A stretch of DNA of 64,000 nucleotides from Rhododendron vialii (Eukaryota; Streptophyta; Magnoliopsida; Ericales; Ericaceae): contig NC_080563.1 of NCBI RefSeq assembly GCF_030253575.1, positions 14,527,001-14,591,000 of the forward strand, given 5' to 3'. Shown piece by piece: positions 11,398-22,655 of this stretch. Position 1 is the first letter of the stretch, and each line of letters starts with the position of its first letter. Position numbers and translations under genes: made by a program. A model generated the notes under the pieces. The model did not search any database, had not been told where the DNA came from, and worked only from the letters and a program-made list of their open reading frames with translations.

Positions 11398-13686
11398 ATT
11401 AGCGGGACAGTTAATTCATTACTGATTTAAAGATATAACTCATTTTTTATCCGGTTAAAATTGAACTAAGAACGATTAAATCCAAACGAAGGGAGTATTT
11501 TCTTTAAGGCGATTGCGAGCATCACTTTTGTTATTAAACTTCAAAATATTTTCTACTGCTGATTTAAAAAAAAAAAAAATTCTACTCCAAAAGGGTTCTC
11601 CGAGTCTATGCCCACCGCTCAACATTTATCGCTCCTCTCACCGCTCTCAATCTCACCATCCAAAAGTGTTTTGGATGTTCCAAATTTTAAAAAACTCCTC
11701 CAGTAATTACCGAGACGGATGGTGAGATATTGAGCGATGAAACAGAATGGTGGAGGCAGAAATGGAGAATCACTTTTTGACTAGTAAGTTGTTGGAGGCA
11801 AAGTTTTACTGATTCAAAGCTTGAGCAGGACCTGACAAATGCCCCACAAGCGCCGATACATTACTCCCATACAAGGATGGGATCCGGGAGGTCTAGTGGC
11901 GGCGGCCGCCACGACAAGAATTTTAGAAAACACAATTATTATATGTGAAAAAAATATATATTTTCAACCTATATAGTCTCGCTACTGCTAGATTTTTTTC
12001 CTTATTTTTTATTATATATTAGTCATAAATCTATTTTTTATTTTTTTTTAAGACATGAGACCCAAAAAAGTATTCTAAAACTAAATTCAATGGACCAAAG
12101 TGAAATAATATAAATAATGATGTGTAATTAAGAAAAAAAAACTCCACATTCATTATAACCCTAAAATAACTTAACCTAAAAAATTAAGGGAATTTAATTA
12201 TAATGTCACTCCCCAAATATATAATGTCACTTCTAAAAGGGAGTGCGGTTATCAATTTGGGAAAAATCCATATAGGGATTTGGGGAGTGACATTATAAAT
12301 TTGGGAGTGACTATCTTTGTGCAGATTGATGCTATAGATTATCAATGAAGAAAACATGGTAATGTGCACATAAATTAAATTGGGTTTCTAGGCCTGCCCT
12401 CTTTGATGTCATTTGGCTTTGATTTGGAGTATAGTTCCACAGCAAAACACATATAATGGGGCTACTGTTTAAGTGGTATTCTGAGATCAACCACTTTGTA
12501 CATATTGTTAAAAGTTAGGTCTGTCTCCAATCCTCCTCTGCTCATATCCCCAATGATTGGTGACTACATGGGTTCTGTTGCTGTTGTTGTTGTTGGAGTG
12601 GCATTATCGATGCCAAAAATTAAAATTAGTCTTTTTTCATACTCTATGTGCAAATAAAAAACATTATTTACTATAGTTGTTATTATGTTATTTTAATTTT
12701 TTTTCTGGAACTGATAACTATTAATATTGTAATGCATCTTTTTATTTTTTTAGTATATATTTCACTACTGTTAAGGTAAAATCCTGGTTCCGTCTTTGCT
12801 CCCATAACCATACTGGGTCATGATTCAGTCAAAAAAAATTAATGGATCATCATTATCAAGATACATGTAAAGACATACTTTTTTCTGTCAAAACATCAAA
12901 TGATGATGATGAGTGTTTTTACAAGGGCCCGGTTAAATACAACTGCGAATTTACTACATGTAGCTAATTCATAAAAGAAAATCCCAGTAAATTTACAGTT
13001 GCATTTAGCAGCACCCTTTTACAATGACCGCTGGCAGTAGTACTAACGGGCGGCCCAGAAAACGACCATCATTATCAATATTGCCACTGGCGAAGAATGC
13101 GACGCGAAAATGATAAGTATTTGTCAGTAGGGTCCAACTGCCAACGGTCTCTTATTTGATAGAAGTAGATTTGAATATGGTTGGAGTATATCTGTATCTA
13201 TTTTTGGATTTGGGACATTTTCGTAAAACAAGTGGTATAGTGGTGGGCAATTAATTCATGAAATAAAAAGTATACCCTGAGATTTGGCAGGAACAAAAAA
13301 AGATTTTGACGTTATTAGCATCCAAAGTAATTGAAGGCCCTAATTTTTACATATTTTTAGGGGTCCAAGGCGACACCTTTTGGGCTTTAACTCGGGGACG
13401 ACTTTGGATATTTCATGCCTGGCTTGCAAACCCGGTTATTAGAAAACAAAAGCCGATTAGAAGAAGATAAAATAAAGTTAATAAAATAATCTAGGAACTC
13501 AACTTTTGAATAAAATTCCGAATACAACTATGTTCGAAATTGTCAAATGTGTGTAGATCCACCTTTGATTCTAATCTAATCACTCGCCATATAGAAACAT
13601 TAATATATAAATTCAATCTAATCACTCGATTCGTAAAGGGCAAGGAAAGGCCTACAATGGTACTGGTCCAATCTCCGGAAGGCCAA
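11398..13686. other. Intergenic, AT-rich
   Basis: No gene recognised. Contains a perfect-arm hairpin (12198-12298), a GTT run near 12577-12592, and a Stowaway-like terminal word (GAAGGGAGTA) near 11490 without a partner end. Confidence 0.5.
12198..12298. repeat. Hairpin with perfect 21-bp arms
   Basis: TTATAATGTCACTCCCCAAA(T) at 12198-12218 is exactly complementary in inverted order to 12278-12298, with a 59-bp loop that itself repeats ATAATGTCACTTC. Probably a very small MITE or its solo terminal repeats. A small-RNA source is possible but unsupported. Confidence 0.7.
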
Positions 13687-14087
13687 CCCTTAATAGCCAT
13701 TCGATTTTTCACCATTTTTCACTTTACTCACTCTCAAGTGTACGACTATCAATTTACAACCGGATTATACCAGCCCCATCCAACTGGAAGCTATGCAATT
13801 GGATTAGCCTATTGGTCCTAATGCAGTTGTGTTTTGAAGTTATGATCTTGTCAATACTCATAAAAATAATGTGGTCGTAAATTCCTAACCCTCAATTAGC
13901 CATCCGACTCTCCACCATTTTTTCACTTTACTCACTGTACGCCTATCACTTTACAACTGGATTATACGTGGCCCGGTCCAAGCGGAAGCTATGCAATTGG
14001 ATCAGCCTATGAGTCCGAATGCAATTGTGTTTTTAAAGTTGTGTTTCTGTCAATACTCGTAAAATAAAGTTGTCCTAAATTCATACT
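13687..14087. repeat. Tandem duplication, two units of about 200 bp
   Basis: Unit 1 (about 13687-13888) and unit 2 (about 13889-14087) share, in order, TTTTCACTTTACTCACT, TTTACAAC(C/T)GGATTATAC, GGAAGCTATGCAATTGGAT and TGTCAATACTC(A/G)TAAAAT. Divergence of roughly 15-20% suggests an old duplication. Non-coding. Confidence 0.75.
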
Positions 14088-14093
14088 AACAAT

Positions 14094-14690
14094 TGGAAGC
14101 GTCCAGAGGAAGGTACGTTTAAGATTAATGTTGATGTCGTGGTGTCTAAAGAGCTCAATTTGGTGGGGAATGGTGCCATCGCTAGAGTTGCAAACCGGGA
14201 GATTTTGGGCTTAGCAATCAAAACTCATCCTCGTATGTAATTTAGTAACGATAAGGAATGTTCAAGGGTATTGCATTGAATTTTTCTAGGGCGCCGCTAT
14301 TCGTAACCCTTTATTTTCTCCCATAGCCCATTACATTTCGGTAAATAGTTGTTGAAAATCATAAATAACATTTTGGTAAATTGTTGTTGAAAAAAAAATT
14401 ATATTTCGGTAACTACATGTCGAAAATATGTTCAACTTTCGGTAAACAATTGCCGAACATGCATTTTCAGTAAATAGCTGTTGAAAAAAATATTATATTT
14501 CGGTAATTGGATGCTGACAATATATCTCAATTTCAGTAACTAACTGTCGAGTATAATTGAAAATTTTTAACGGGCTATGTGAGAAAATAGAGGGCTGCGA
14601 ATAGTGGCGTCCTTTTTCTAAGGTGGTAATTGAATCAAATGCGGAGGCTATTGTTAGACTCCAGCTATGGATATTGCAGTTCTTGTTTAG
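14094..14690 (+). pseudogene. RNase H fragment of a LINE-type retroelement, interrupted
   Basis: 14094-14240 reads WKRPEEGTFKINVDVVVSKE followed by LNLVGNGAIARVANREILGL then a stop. This is the pattern of the plant LINE-associated RNase H domain (FKINVDAA...GxGAVxRD...G). A likely continuation (VVIESNAEAIVRLQLW) appears at about 14624-14671, beyond a 324-bp TIR element that splits the domain. Usual catalytic context is partly eroded (NVDVVV). Dead fragment. Confidence 0.6.
14289..14612. mobile_element. 324-bp TIR element with internal minisatellite
   Basis: Termini GGGCGCCGCTATTCGTAACC and (inverted) GGACGCCACTATTCGCAGCC extend to about 41 bp of TIR, through ATAGCCC. Direct repeats TTTTTCTA flank it (14281-14288 and 14613-14620), an 8-bp TSD pointing to hAT or a similar superfamily. 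The interior is about six degenerate copies of a 35-40 bp unit built on TTTCGGTAAATAGTTGTTGA. It is inserted in the RNase H fragment, so it is younger than that insertion. Confidence 0.78.
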
Positions 14691-15579
14691 GACTGTCAGG
14701 GCTCGTTTGGATGCGGGGTTAGGTACGGAGGTGTTATGTAATAAGGGGAGATTGAATAGTAGAGAGTATTGGTTAATACGGGATGACCCACATTAATTTG
14801 ATGTTTATGTTAAGGGTATTAAATAGTAAGGTGTTTGGATAAGGTATTAGAGAAGGGGGATTAAACAAGACTTTGTTTGGATGGAGGATTAGTAGGGGGT
14901 ATAAGGAAAGATGGATGATGTAAAAAGCTGTCAAATGACCCTTTTGCCCTTGTGCAGTCCCAAACTTAATTATGGTTTACATTATATATATAATCACAAA
15001 TATAATTAATCTTCCACACTTTAAGCCGTAATATTTAATTTTACTAACAAATGTATTAAGTTAATAATATTAAAAAATGGAAAATGTCAGTTTTAATTTT
15101 ATAAAATTTGTTTTTTTTAAAAGTTATATTTATTTTCATTTTGTTGAAAAAACACATTGTTTGGTAGTTGAAAATGTGTCCAACAATTTTGTTAGGTGAA
15201 TTCCCATGTGGCCAACATATTTTTTTGGTGAAAAAGTGCCTAACTAATATAATAATTATAGTTACTAAAAAAATATTAACAATTCATTTTTAAGTGTTTT
15301 GTTATATTTATGAGATATATATTTTAAAATTATGAAATTTTATAATGTTTAATAATACCAATTTTTTTTGAATTGTTGAAGAAACCGAAATTTATAAAAT
15401 GAATGGGGAATAGATGGTGGTTAGAAACATGTGGGTATTAGTTGAAATCATGTGAGGAGTAGGTTTAATAAATTTTTTATATAAATTTTTTTTCTATAAA
15501 TATCACTCATTTTTCATTTCTCATCCCACATCTTATCTTCATTTTCTAATTTTGTAAATTTGTTTTTTTTATCATTTCA

Positions 15580-16079
15580 ATGGCACGCTGGGCTTGGAGC
15601 GAGGAGGAGGAGGATACGTTGTTAACAAACCTTACGAGCCTTGTAGATTCAGGGGGTTTGGCGAACCGACAAAGGAGAGTTTCGCCCTTCCTACTTGGGA
15701 GTTCTTAAAAATGAGATGCGAGTTTCGTTCCCTCAAGCAGGTATAAACGAAATTCATATTGAAGGAAGGATCAAGAAATAGAAGAGTGACTATCACATAC
15801 TAAACGCTATGCTTAGGCATCTTGGGTTCGGGTGGAATCGAAATGCAAACAAACTAGTGGTGGAAAATGAAGTTTGGAATGCATTTGTCCAAGTAAGTAC
15901 TCTTAAATTTGTTTTCAATTTTGTATAAAGTATTGTTTTGTAAATTTTGTTAATGTTTTCCTAAAATTTATGTGTAGGATCACCGACATCTGAGACATTT
16001 CCGGGATAGACAATTTCCCTATTTTAATCGATGGGCCTATTGCTTTGTTTCTCAGCAGAACTTGAAGTTCGAAGTTTAA
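15580..16079 (+). pseudogene. Myb/SANT-like DNA-binding-domain gene, broken
   Basis: Starts at ATG 15580 (MARWAWSEEEEDTLLTNLTS LVDSGG), the first helix of the Myb/SANT-like domain (pfam12776 type). It then shifts frame to a segment equivalent to FRPSYLGVLKNEMR and GINEIHIEGRIKK, and an in-frame TAG follows (caagaaatagaag). It resumes as SDYHILNAMLRHLGFGWNRN with VVENEVWNAFVQ. After a probable intron (donor near 15893, acceptor TGTAG near 15977) it reads DHRHLRHFRDRQFPYFNRWA and ends at TAA 16077-16079. Domain order is intact, but the frameshift and stop make it a pseudogene. Such proteins act with PIF/Harbinger transposases. Confidence 0.75.
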
Positions 16080-16314
16080 GGCAGGCATTGGAAGAATAAA
16101 TTGAAGTTGTGATAATAAATGTATTGACAAAAAAATTTGTAGCCTGCCTAATGTATCTCAAGTATTACTTCTATTTGACATTAGTATTGGTTGTCAAAAT
16201 AATATAGTGTTCATTTCCAAAACAACTCACAAAACAACAACTAAAACATGTTAGCATACTACAATAGTGTTCCCAACCTAATTTGCCCAAATTCTTAAAA
16301 TAAAACTTACAACT

Positions 16315-16690
16315 TCATTCCGAATCGAACAGATGTGCCAATAAAATACAACATACGAAACCTAACAAAAAAATTACAACAAAGTATGTTGTTAGACTAA
16401 TTTGATGTTGAACTTTCAAAGCACTTGTGGATGTCGAAGTACTGTCACTTGATTTATGTTTGGTTTCGGCCAACTGCATGTCTTGAATGAGCCGGTATCT
16501 TTCCTCATGAAATGCCAACAATACTTCTTCCGCTTCGTTTAGTGTGTTGTACTTTTTCTTCAAGTTTTCTGCGTATCCATTAACTTGCAGTTCCGCGGCT
16601 GCCCAATTTGTATATATTTTCGGTTTACTTCCAACGAAAACCACTCAATACTTATCTTTATCTTGACTTCCAATCGAAAATCTATTTGGA
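16315..16690 (-). pseudogene. RNase H1 N-terminal (viroplasmin-like) domain ORF with C-terminal membrane segment
   Basis: On the minus strand the frame reads VVFVGSKPKIYTNWAAAELQ, then an alignment-like NGYAENLKKKYNTLNEAEEV. This is the Gx-P-xIYxxWxxxxxQVxG...KKYxTxxEAE pattern of the RNase H1 N-terminal hybrid-binding (caulimovirus viroplasmin-like) domain. A Ser/Thr-rich linker and one hydrophobic segment (YFVVIFLLGFVCCILLAHLF) end the protein. A TGA lies directly upstream of the domain (codons D-K-Y-stop), so the natural N-terminus is cut off. It lies inside the Harbinger-like element. No reverse transcriptase or RNase H catalytic domain follows. Confidence 0.6.
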
Positions 16691-19120
16691 TACAACAATT
16701 ACGATATTTAAATGTACAACTATAGTAAGACTGTAAACGAGTATGCTGCATTTTTCCACTCACGTACATACTGATCTGCACTTTGTAATTATGGTGCATA
16801 AAACTGCACTTTAACTCACCCTTCACAATGCCCCATCCAAACACTACTGAACACAGTTAGCAACCCTTAAACCATCATTATAAGTAATGCCATGTGTCTC
16901 AGAGAAATTTCATCATAGACTAACTAGTAACTACCTGAAAAAATAGTAGACACTACTAACTAACTGTCCATACACACACTTGCTACACACACATAGAAAT
17001 GATAATGAACCAAAAGCAGCAGCAACACCTGTTTTAGCATAGAAGTAACCCAAAACAAACTGCAGTTTGGACACAGCAGTTTGGACAGAGTAGTTGATGA
17101 CATAACACCCCACAAAACTGCAAAAAAAAAAAAACAGTCATTGTACACGCCCAAGTGGCCAGCAAAACCTATGCCAAAGCATGGCAACATAGAGGCCACA
17201 CACACACACACACTCACAGAGGCCAGCAAAACCTGTTTGGATTTGGATGGGATCAGATAATAAGGTTGACACTTTGGCTGCAACAAATGTTTACCCCGCC
17301 AAGGTATCGACCTTAATTAATTGATTCATCATTGCCTTAGCCAACAAAACTGCAGTTCTAAGTCACAAAACCAAACAGATTTATACAAATTAATGAACTA
17401 TTCCTGGTACTGCACTGTCGAAACTGCTGTGGTCCAAAACCACCTGATCTCTTACAAACAGCAGCACATACAACTGCACTGCACTAACACAAACACACAC
17501 ACACAAAATCCCCCTTGACAATACCTCATCCAAACAGGCCCCAAGTATGCAAAAGTGTGAATGGTTGCCATTGGCTCAGAACAATTTCATCATTGCCACC
17601 ATTAATGTTCATGAATAGAGTGCAAGTGCAGTTAAGTGATACAAACATTAGGCTCAGAAAATTAACATCATAGCCACCAACATAGCCACCAATTATGTAA
17701 TCGTTGTGGGCTCAACCAATTAATGGATCGGAATACAATTGGAAGTTACTCATGGCTGCAACTAAGGTTACCTCACCAAGGTAACTACCATCTTTACCAT
17801 TTTTAATTTATTCATCATCGCCCTACTTGTTGTACACAATCAACCAAACCCTGTCATGCAAAGATATTATCAATTACATAACAATCTTAATAATAAGATA
17901 AGATTAAGACAATAGACTTTCTATATTTTCCACAAAGAAATGTGACAAAAGACATAAGGTATCATCCGAGCTACATGAATGGCAAAATACAATTCAAAAT
18001 GCAACTATTCTTATTGTTTTAGGTTATTTGCCATGGGATTGTAATCCTTGGTTTGTGACTTTGTGCGATAACGTTTTACGTAGTTGCATATTCTCATGGT
18101 TTTGTGCTTTACTATGTCTTTCATTTGTTTTTCCAAATGACTTCAGTTAAACAATATTTAGCAAAAAACAAAGCCTATATCAGTAGGCTGTAGGGTTTTT
18201 AGGTAGGGTTTCATATTACAAAAATGCAATTTAGGATTTACGGGTTTCAAAATCTACACCAAAAATTCAAGATTTTCGGTTGGGGTTTCGTAATCTTCCC
18301 CCTAAAAGTCAGAAAATTTGGGTTACAACATTTTCTGAACTAACAAAATGCATAACAGTTCACAAGCACAAATCCTTGGATTTGTGTACATAAACCCACA
18401 TAACCAACAGAAAAAACCCAATATCAAAACCCACAAAATCAATGGAATCGAAAACCCACAAAATAGTCCATAATATCTGGAATCGAAATCCTCTGCAATC
18501 AAATACCCATGCATACAGTTGAAATCCACAAAAGAAAATCAAACCCTAAACAGCCATGGAATCGAAAACCCACAAAACACTCCATAAAAAATCTGAAATT
18601 GAAATACTGTGGAATCCAAACCCATGATATAGTCGAAACCCATGCTAAAAAAATCGAACCCTAAAACAACCATGGAATCGACACAGTAACAGAAACGCGA
18701 GCAGGAAGAGAAGAGAAAAAAAGCCCCAAAAATTCAAACCATACCTCACTGAAATCCAGAAGAAATCGACCCAAAATGCACTCAAATCGCCACAAACCCT
18801 TGCTGCTTCGAACAACTAGTGCGGGAAAGAGTAGCTGTAGGAAATGGGTACTTCGGGGTTGGGAAGAGGGATTAAGAGGGGTACAATCGTCCCAAATGGA
18901 GGGGGATTAGGGGGTATTCCAGAACAACAGGTCCAACCCTACCCATCGGTAAGACCCCCTCAGTCGGTATTAGTCGGTGTTGTGGAAGAGGGGGTGAAGA
19001 GAAATCCCCCCTGCCTTTTGACTTGCCAAACAAGGTATTCAGGTGGGGCCCAGGTACTAAATGGGGGGATTCCACAATCCCCCTTTGCAATACCCCATCC
19101 AAACAGACCTTGCCCTTAAG

Positions 19121-19219
19121 GGCTCGTTTTTATGATGTGATTTTAATTTGTTAATCGTGATTGTAATCGGGCTCGTTTTTATCATGTGATTTTAATTTTG
19201 TTAATCGTGATTGTAATCA
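19121..19219. repeat. Tandem duplication, two units of about 49 bp
   Basis: GGCTCGTTTTTATGATGTGA... at 19121-19169 is repeated at 19170-19219 with few changes (GATGTG to CATGTG, one extra T). It directly follows the right end of the Harbinger-like element. Confidence 0.75.
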
Positions 19220-19478
19220 GGCTGCACATGTTAGTGCGAAAAAAGCCCTTTCTAGTAGTTCGTCTAGATTATGGACGACTATTCTTCCTCCATGGGGTTT
19301 TGTCCTCTTTAGGTTTAGGCGTTGTTCCGCCATTACAGATTAATATAATCTTCTTCTTTCTCTGCAAAAAAAAAAAAAAATTCATAGTATAGGAATTAAA
19401 GGAAGGGAACGTAAAAATTAAGGTGGGAAAGGGTTGTTTCCAAACGGAAATGACTCCATATTAGTTCCTGCTTTTCCA

Positions 19479-20377
19479 TTTTTTTTTTGAATCAGTCAAT
19501 TCATTTCAAGCCCGAAGGCAAAGATTACATCGCAAAATATATGAGTGCACCAAACTACCTACTCCGGGATTACAGAATAACCTGCAAAAGCAAATTAGCA
19601 CTAGGTGCCAATATGAGAATCCCATCCGGGACTTGGCAGAGAGAAATCAAACAAAATCTCAGTACGAACCATAAACAATAATAATGAATGTAATCAAAAC
19701 AACAAATAGATCACAAGCGAAAGAAGAAATCTAATCCTATGCCGGAGACCGAACACTGCTTCACGCCTGAAACTGCCGTTGACGGCTCAGAACAAGGAAA
19801 CAACGCCGGCGAACAAATAGGCCGGAGCTGCTACCGGAAAACCCCAACAACGGCGTCACTGCTACCACTGCTGGAAACCCCTAAAAAGCACCACCGACAC
19901 CGCCGTCGACCACCGCAGACCTCACTCCGAACACCCACCAAAACCCTAACTAAAATTGTTCGCTCACCACCCAACACCCACCTGATCTAGAGCACTAGAC
20001 CGATGCAAAACCGGACTGGGGGAGACCCAGTCGGTAGAAATCTAGCCAAACGATCGAAAAAAAACAGAAAAACCCTAACCCCATCAGAGCCTAACCCCAA
20101 ACCGCCATTATTACCTCCTCCGATGGCCACTAAACTCCGAATTCTGGGAAGACAAGGTGGAGCCGTGACGAAACCAGCCCACAGGTCACCGGCCGGAGGT
20201 CGAAACACCTGAAACAAGGTCACCACGAACATGGCAGCACATGCTCCCAAACCGATGAGAAGATACACCGACGGAGAAGAGAGAGGAGGAGGAAGGGAAA
20301 GGGAGAGGAGGGGGGAGGGCGGAGGAGGAGGAGGCGGCGGCCCCCCTCCCCCTCCCCCTCCCCGAAAACCAAATCTA
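19479..20377 (-). mobile_element. PolyA retroelement with TSD (about 0.9 kb, non-autonomous)
   Basis: Read on the minus strand it starts with a C/CT-rich, then G-rich leader, has a middle rich in CGG/GGTG words, and ends ...CTTGAAATGAATTGACTGAT TC plus an A-run. CTTTTCCA flanks it on both sides (19471-19478 and 20378-20385), an 8-bp target duplication next to the A-tail. No ORF resembles reverse transcriptase. It looks like a LINE derivative that kept only its ends, or a processed retrocopy. It is inserted just upstream of an older MITE. Confidence 0.72.
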
Positions 20378-20385
20378 CTTTTCCA

Positions 20386-20615
20386 GTTTGCCTTTTAAAA
20401 AATAAGTACTTTTTTGCAATTTTCAAGTTTAAAAATAATTGATTTATTGAAATTACAAAATATGCAATATGGATCTAATTTTATAAATCTCGATGAGATC
20501 TATCAAATCTTGAAAAAAAAATTGAAAAAATATTTTCGTAAACACATTATTTTTAAGTTTGAAAATAGGTCATTATTATTTTTTAAGTACTTATTTTGGA
20601 ACGTGGAACGGGGCC
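20386..20615. mobile_element. GGCCCCGTTCC-family MITE, copy 1
   Basis: Contains the family words TTAAAAAATAAGTACTT, AAATCTCGATGAGATCTATC and TTTTTAAGTACTTATTTTGG and ends GGAACGGGGCC. The left terminus is eroded or displaced by the adjacent retroelement. Confidence 0.6.
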
Positions 20616-20853
20616 AATCCACCAAGTGAAATCGTAAAGAACAATGAGGAAAACTTAATTGCTTAGGTTTTGTAAATAAGTTTTTACGGAGCTCAATCGC
20701 GAAATCTGGATTTTAAAAGAACTATTCGTGTGAAACTCTTCTCTCCTTTGACGTCCCGATTCTTGACCATTAATTGCCGAGATAGATCGATGAGGTTGCT
20801 CGCCTCCATAAATAAGTTATTCAACTTACTAGGCTCCTAGGCTCCTAGGTGAA

Positions 20854-21090
20854 GGCCCCGTTCCAGAACACCTTCTTAAAAAATAAGCACTTATTTCATA
20901 TTTTTAAATTTAAAAATAATGTAAATAAAAATTATTTTTTATTTTTTTTGCACCGTATAAAAGATCTCGATAAGATCTATCAAATAAAATCCATATTGTT
21001 AAGAAAATTATTTGCGTAGACACATTATTTTTGAGCTTGAAATTGCATTTTTAAAAAATAAGTACTTAAAACGAGTTCCGGAACGGGGCC
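20854..21090. mobile_element. GGCCCCGTTCC-family MITE, copy 2 (complete)
   Basis: Begins GGCCCCGTTCCAGAACACCT and ends GGAACGGGGCC, with internal TTCTTAAAAAATAAGCACTT mirrored by AAAAAATAAGTACTTAAAAC and a central GATCTCGATAAGATCTATC. Possible 3-bp flanking repeat GAA, too short to prove. Non-coding. Confidence 0.68.
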
Positions 21091-21342
21091 GAATGCTAGT
21101 AATCCAATAAAAACGAGTCCGAATGCGGTCTCTCCTTTTTCTCTCTCAATTCTCGTCAGTCCCCACCCCCCGCCATCGCCATTGGGTCTCCGAATTTACT
21201 GCCGCAAAGCAAAGCAAAGCAAAATCTGTGTCAATAATACTCCACTCAACACTCCAGCAAACCCCTGTAAAACGAACTACCGACACTCTTTCCACCTCAA
21301 CAACCTATACATCATGTCCTAGGAGAGCTGCTATTCCCCCCT

Positions 21343-22421
21343 CCCCTGACACACACCCCTCCCGGCCCCACCACCCCTTTTCCGAAATTACCCCGCCCCT
21401 TTCTCTCTCTCTCTTTCTTCCTTTTCTTCTTTCTTTCTTTTCCTTTTCTTTCCAGTTTTTTTTTTTTTTTCATTTTATTTCTTTTTCTTTCTTTCTAGTT
21501 TGAATTTTTTTTTCTCTTTAATAATAGGTTCAAGTCTAATTCTAGGCTTTGTAAAGTAATTAAAAAAAAAAAAGTGTTTCAATTGATCATGTTTATACGA
21601 CTGTTTTTTTTTCTTTTTTTGTCCTTTATAGATTAAAAAATATAGTTACGAAAATAAGTATTTCAATTTTCAATCCGTTTGAATCAGTGCAAAGATGCTA
21701 TTTTTTCTGATCATTTCATCCTAAATGGTCGTAATAAATTTTTGGTTCCAAAGCCTTTCAATGGACATCCTAAGAGAGTCTTAGAACTAAAAAATAAGTC
21801 TTAGGGTGTTTTGTTGAAAGGCCTTAAAAAGATATGAGTAATTAAATAAAGAAATAAATTAAAATAATATGATCAGAATAAAAAAATCTTCACACCCGTT
21901 CAAACGCATTAAAAATTGAAGCACTTAATTTTTTAACCATATTTTTTAATATATATAAACGGTCTAAAAAAATTAAGTGCTTAAATTTTCGCTCCGTTTG
22001 AATGGGTGCAAAGATCTTGTCAATATAATCAGAATAACAAGATCTTTGCACCTTTGCACCGATTCAAACGGAGGGAAAATTTGAGCATTTAATTTTTTGA
22101 CCGTTTATATATTAAAAAATATGGTTAAAAAATTAAGTAATTTAATTTTTAATGCGTTTGAACAGGTGTGAAGATCTTTTTATTTTGATCATATTATTCT
22201 AAAGAGACATAATCAAATTTTGTCTCTAAGGCTCTCATAATTACGTTTCTGCTCCATAGGATTGCAAATTGATGGTGAGAATTTCTTTTTAATCTAAACG
22301 TCGCCGTTTGGGGCTAGCAGAGCCCAGACCAATTAAAATGGCGGAGAGAGGTAATTAAAAGGGCTAAGGGAGGGTAAAAGAGGAAAAAGGATGTGGGACC
22401 GGGAGGGGTGTGTGTCAGGGG
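21343..22421. repeat. Inverted repeat (exact 23 bp) flanking about 1.03 kb
   Basis: 21343-21365 (CCCCTGACACACACCCCTCC + CGG) is the exact reverse complement of 22399-22421. Similarity continues degenerately for about 50 bp inwards (CCCAC, CCTTTTTCC/CCTTTTCCG, ATTACC/TTTACC). The span encloses a CT/T-rich tract (21405-21510) and a palindrome (21862-22199). It lies just upstream of the PMT-like gene. It could be the TIRs of a transposon or a local inversion duplication. Confidence 0.7.
21862..22199. repeat. Long palindrome (about 165-bp arms)
   Basis: The left arm (AATAATATGATCAGAATAAA..., TTCAAACGCATTAAAAATTG, AACCATATTTTTTAATATAT, CTCCGTTTGAATGGGTGCAA) is mirrored by the right arm (TTGCACCGATTCAAACGGAG, ATATTAAAAAATATGGTT, AATTTTTAATGCGTTTGAAC, TTTGATCATATTATT). 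Centre near 22030. A foldback MITE by shape; no TSD found. Confidence 0.75.
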
Positions 22422-22465
22422 GGGTGGGAAAAGCAATTTACATGTCCTAGCTACCCCACATTTAT

Positions 22466-22499
<34 letters not shown>

Positions 22500-22655
22500 G
22501 TACTTTACACACTGGTCACTCGTTCACACTCGATGGCTCATCATTTATAGCAGCAGAAGTACTGTGGGGGCTGAAGAATTTGTGGAAGCCTTTTAGCGAT
22601 TCATGATTGATTGGCTACATTCTCTTCTACGCCATTGGAGAGTTCTATCAATCAG
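22300..22655 (+). promoter_or_regulatory. Putative core promoter and 5' UTR exon of the PMT-like gene
   Basis: A purine-rich block (22340-22395) is followed by a CT microsatellite (22471-22498), typical of plant 5' leaders. A donor-like ATCAG|GTGATGG at 22655/22656 could open a leader intron ending at the acceptor TTCACAG at 24326. Exact transcription start not determinable. Confidence 0.4.

Larger units (their letters stand above)
14699..19115. mobile_element. PIF/Harbinger-like element, non-autonomous (about 4.4 kb)
   Basis: The left end GGGCTCGTTTGGATGCGGGG and the inverted right end (GGTCTGTTTGGATGGGGTAT) share the GTTTGGATG terminus typical of plant PIF/Harbinger elements. Inside is a broken Myb/SANT-like gene, the usual partner of the Harbinger transposase, and a minus-strand RNase H1-N-like ORF. 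No DDE transposase is seen. Similar GTTTGGAT ends also occur near 16829, 17231 and 17543, so smaller copies may be nested. The TWA TSD could not be confirmed, and exact ends are uncertain by several bases. Confidence 0.6.

Noticed and set aside
20003..20426. Long frames in both strands in GC-rich sequence
   Set aside because: High GC lowers stop frequency; the stretch is the leader of a polyA retroelement.
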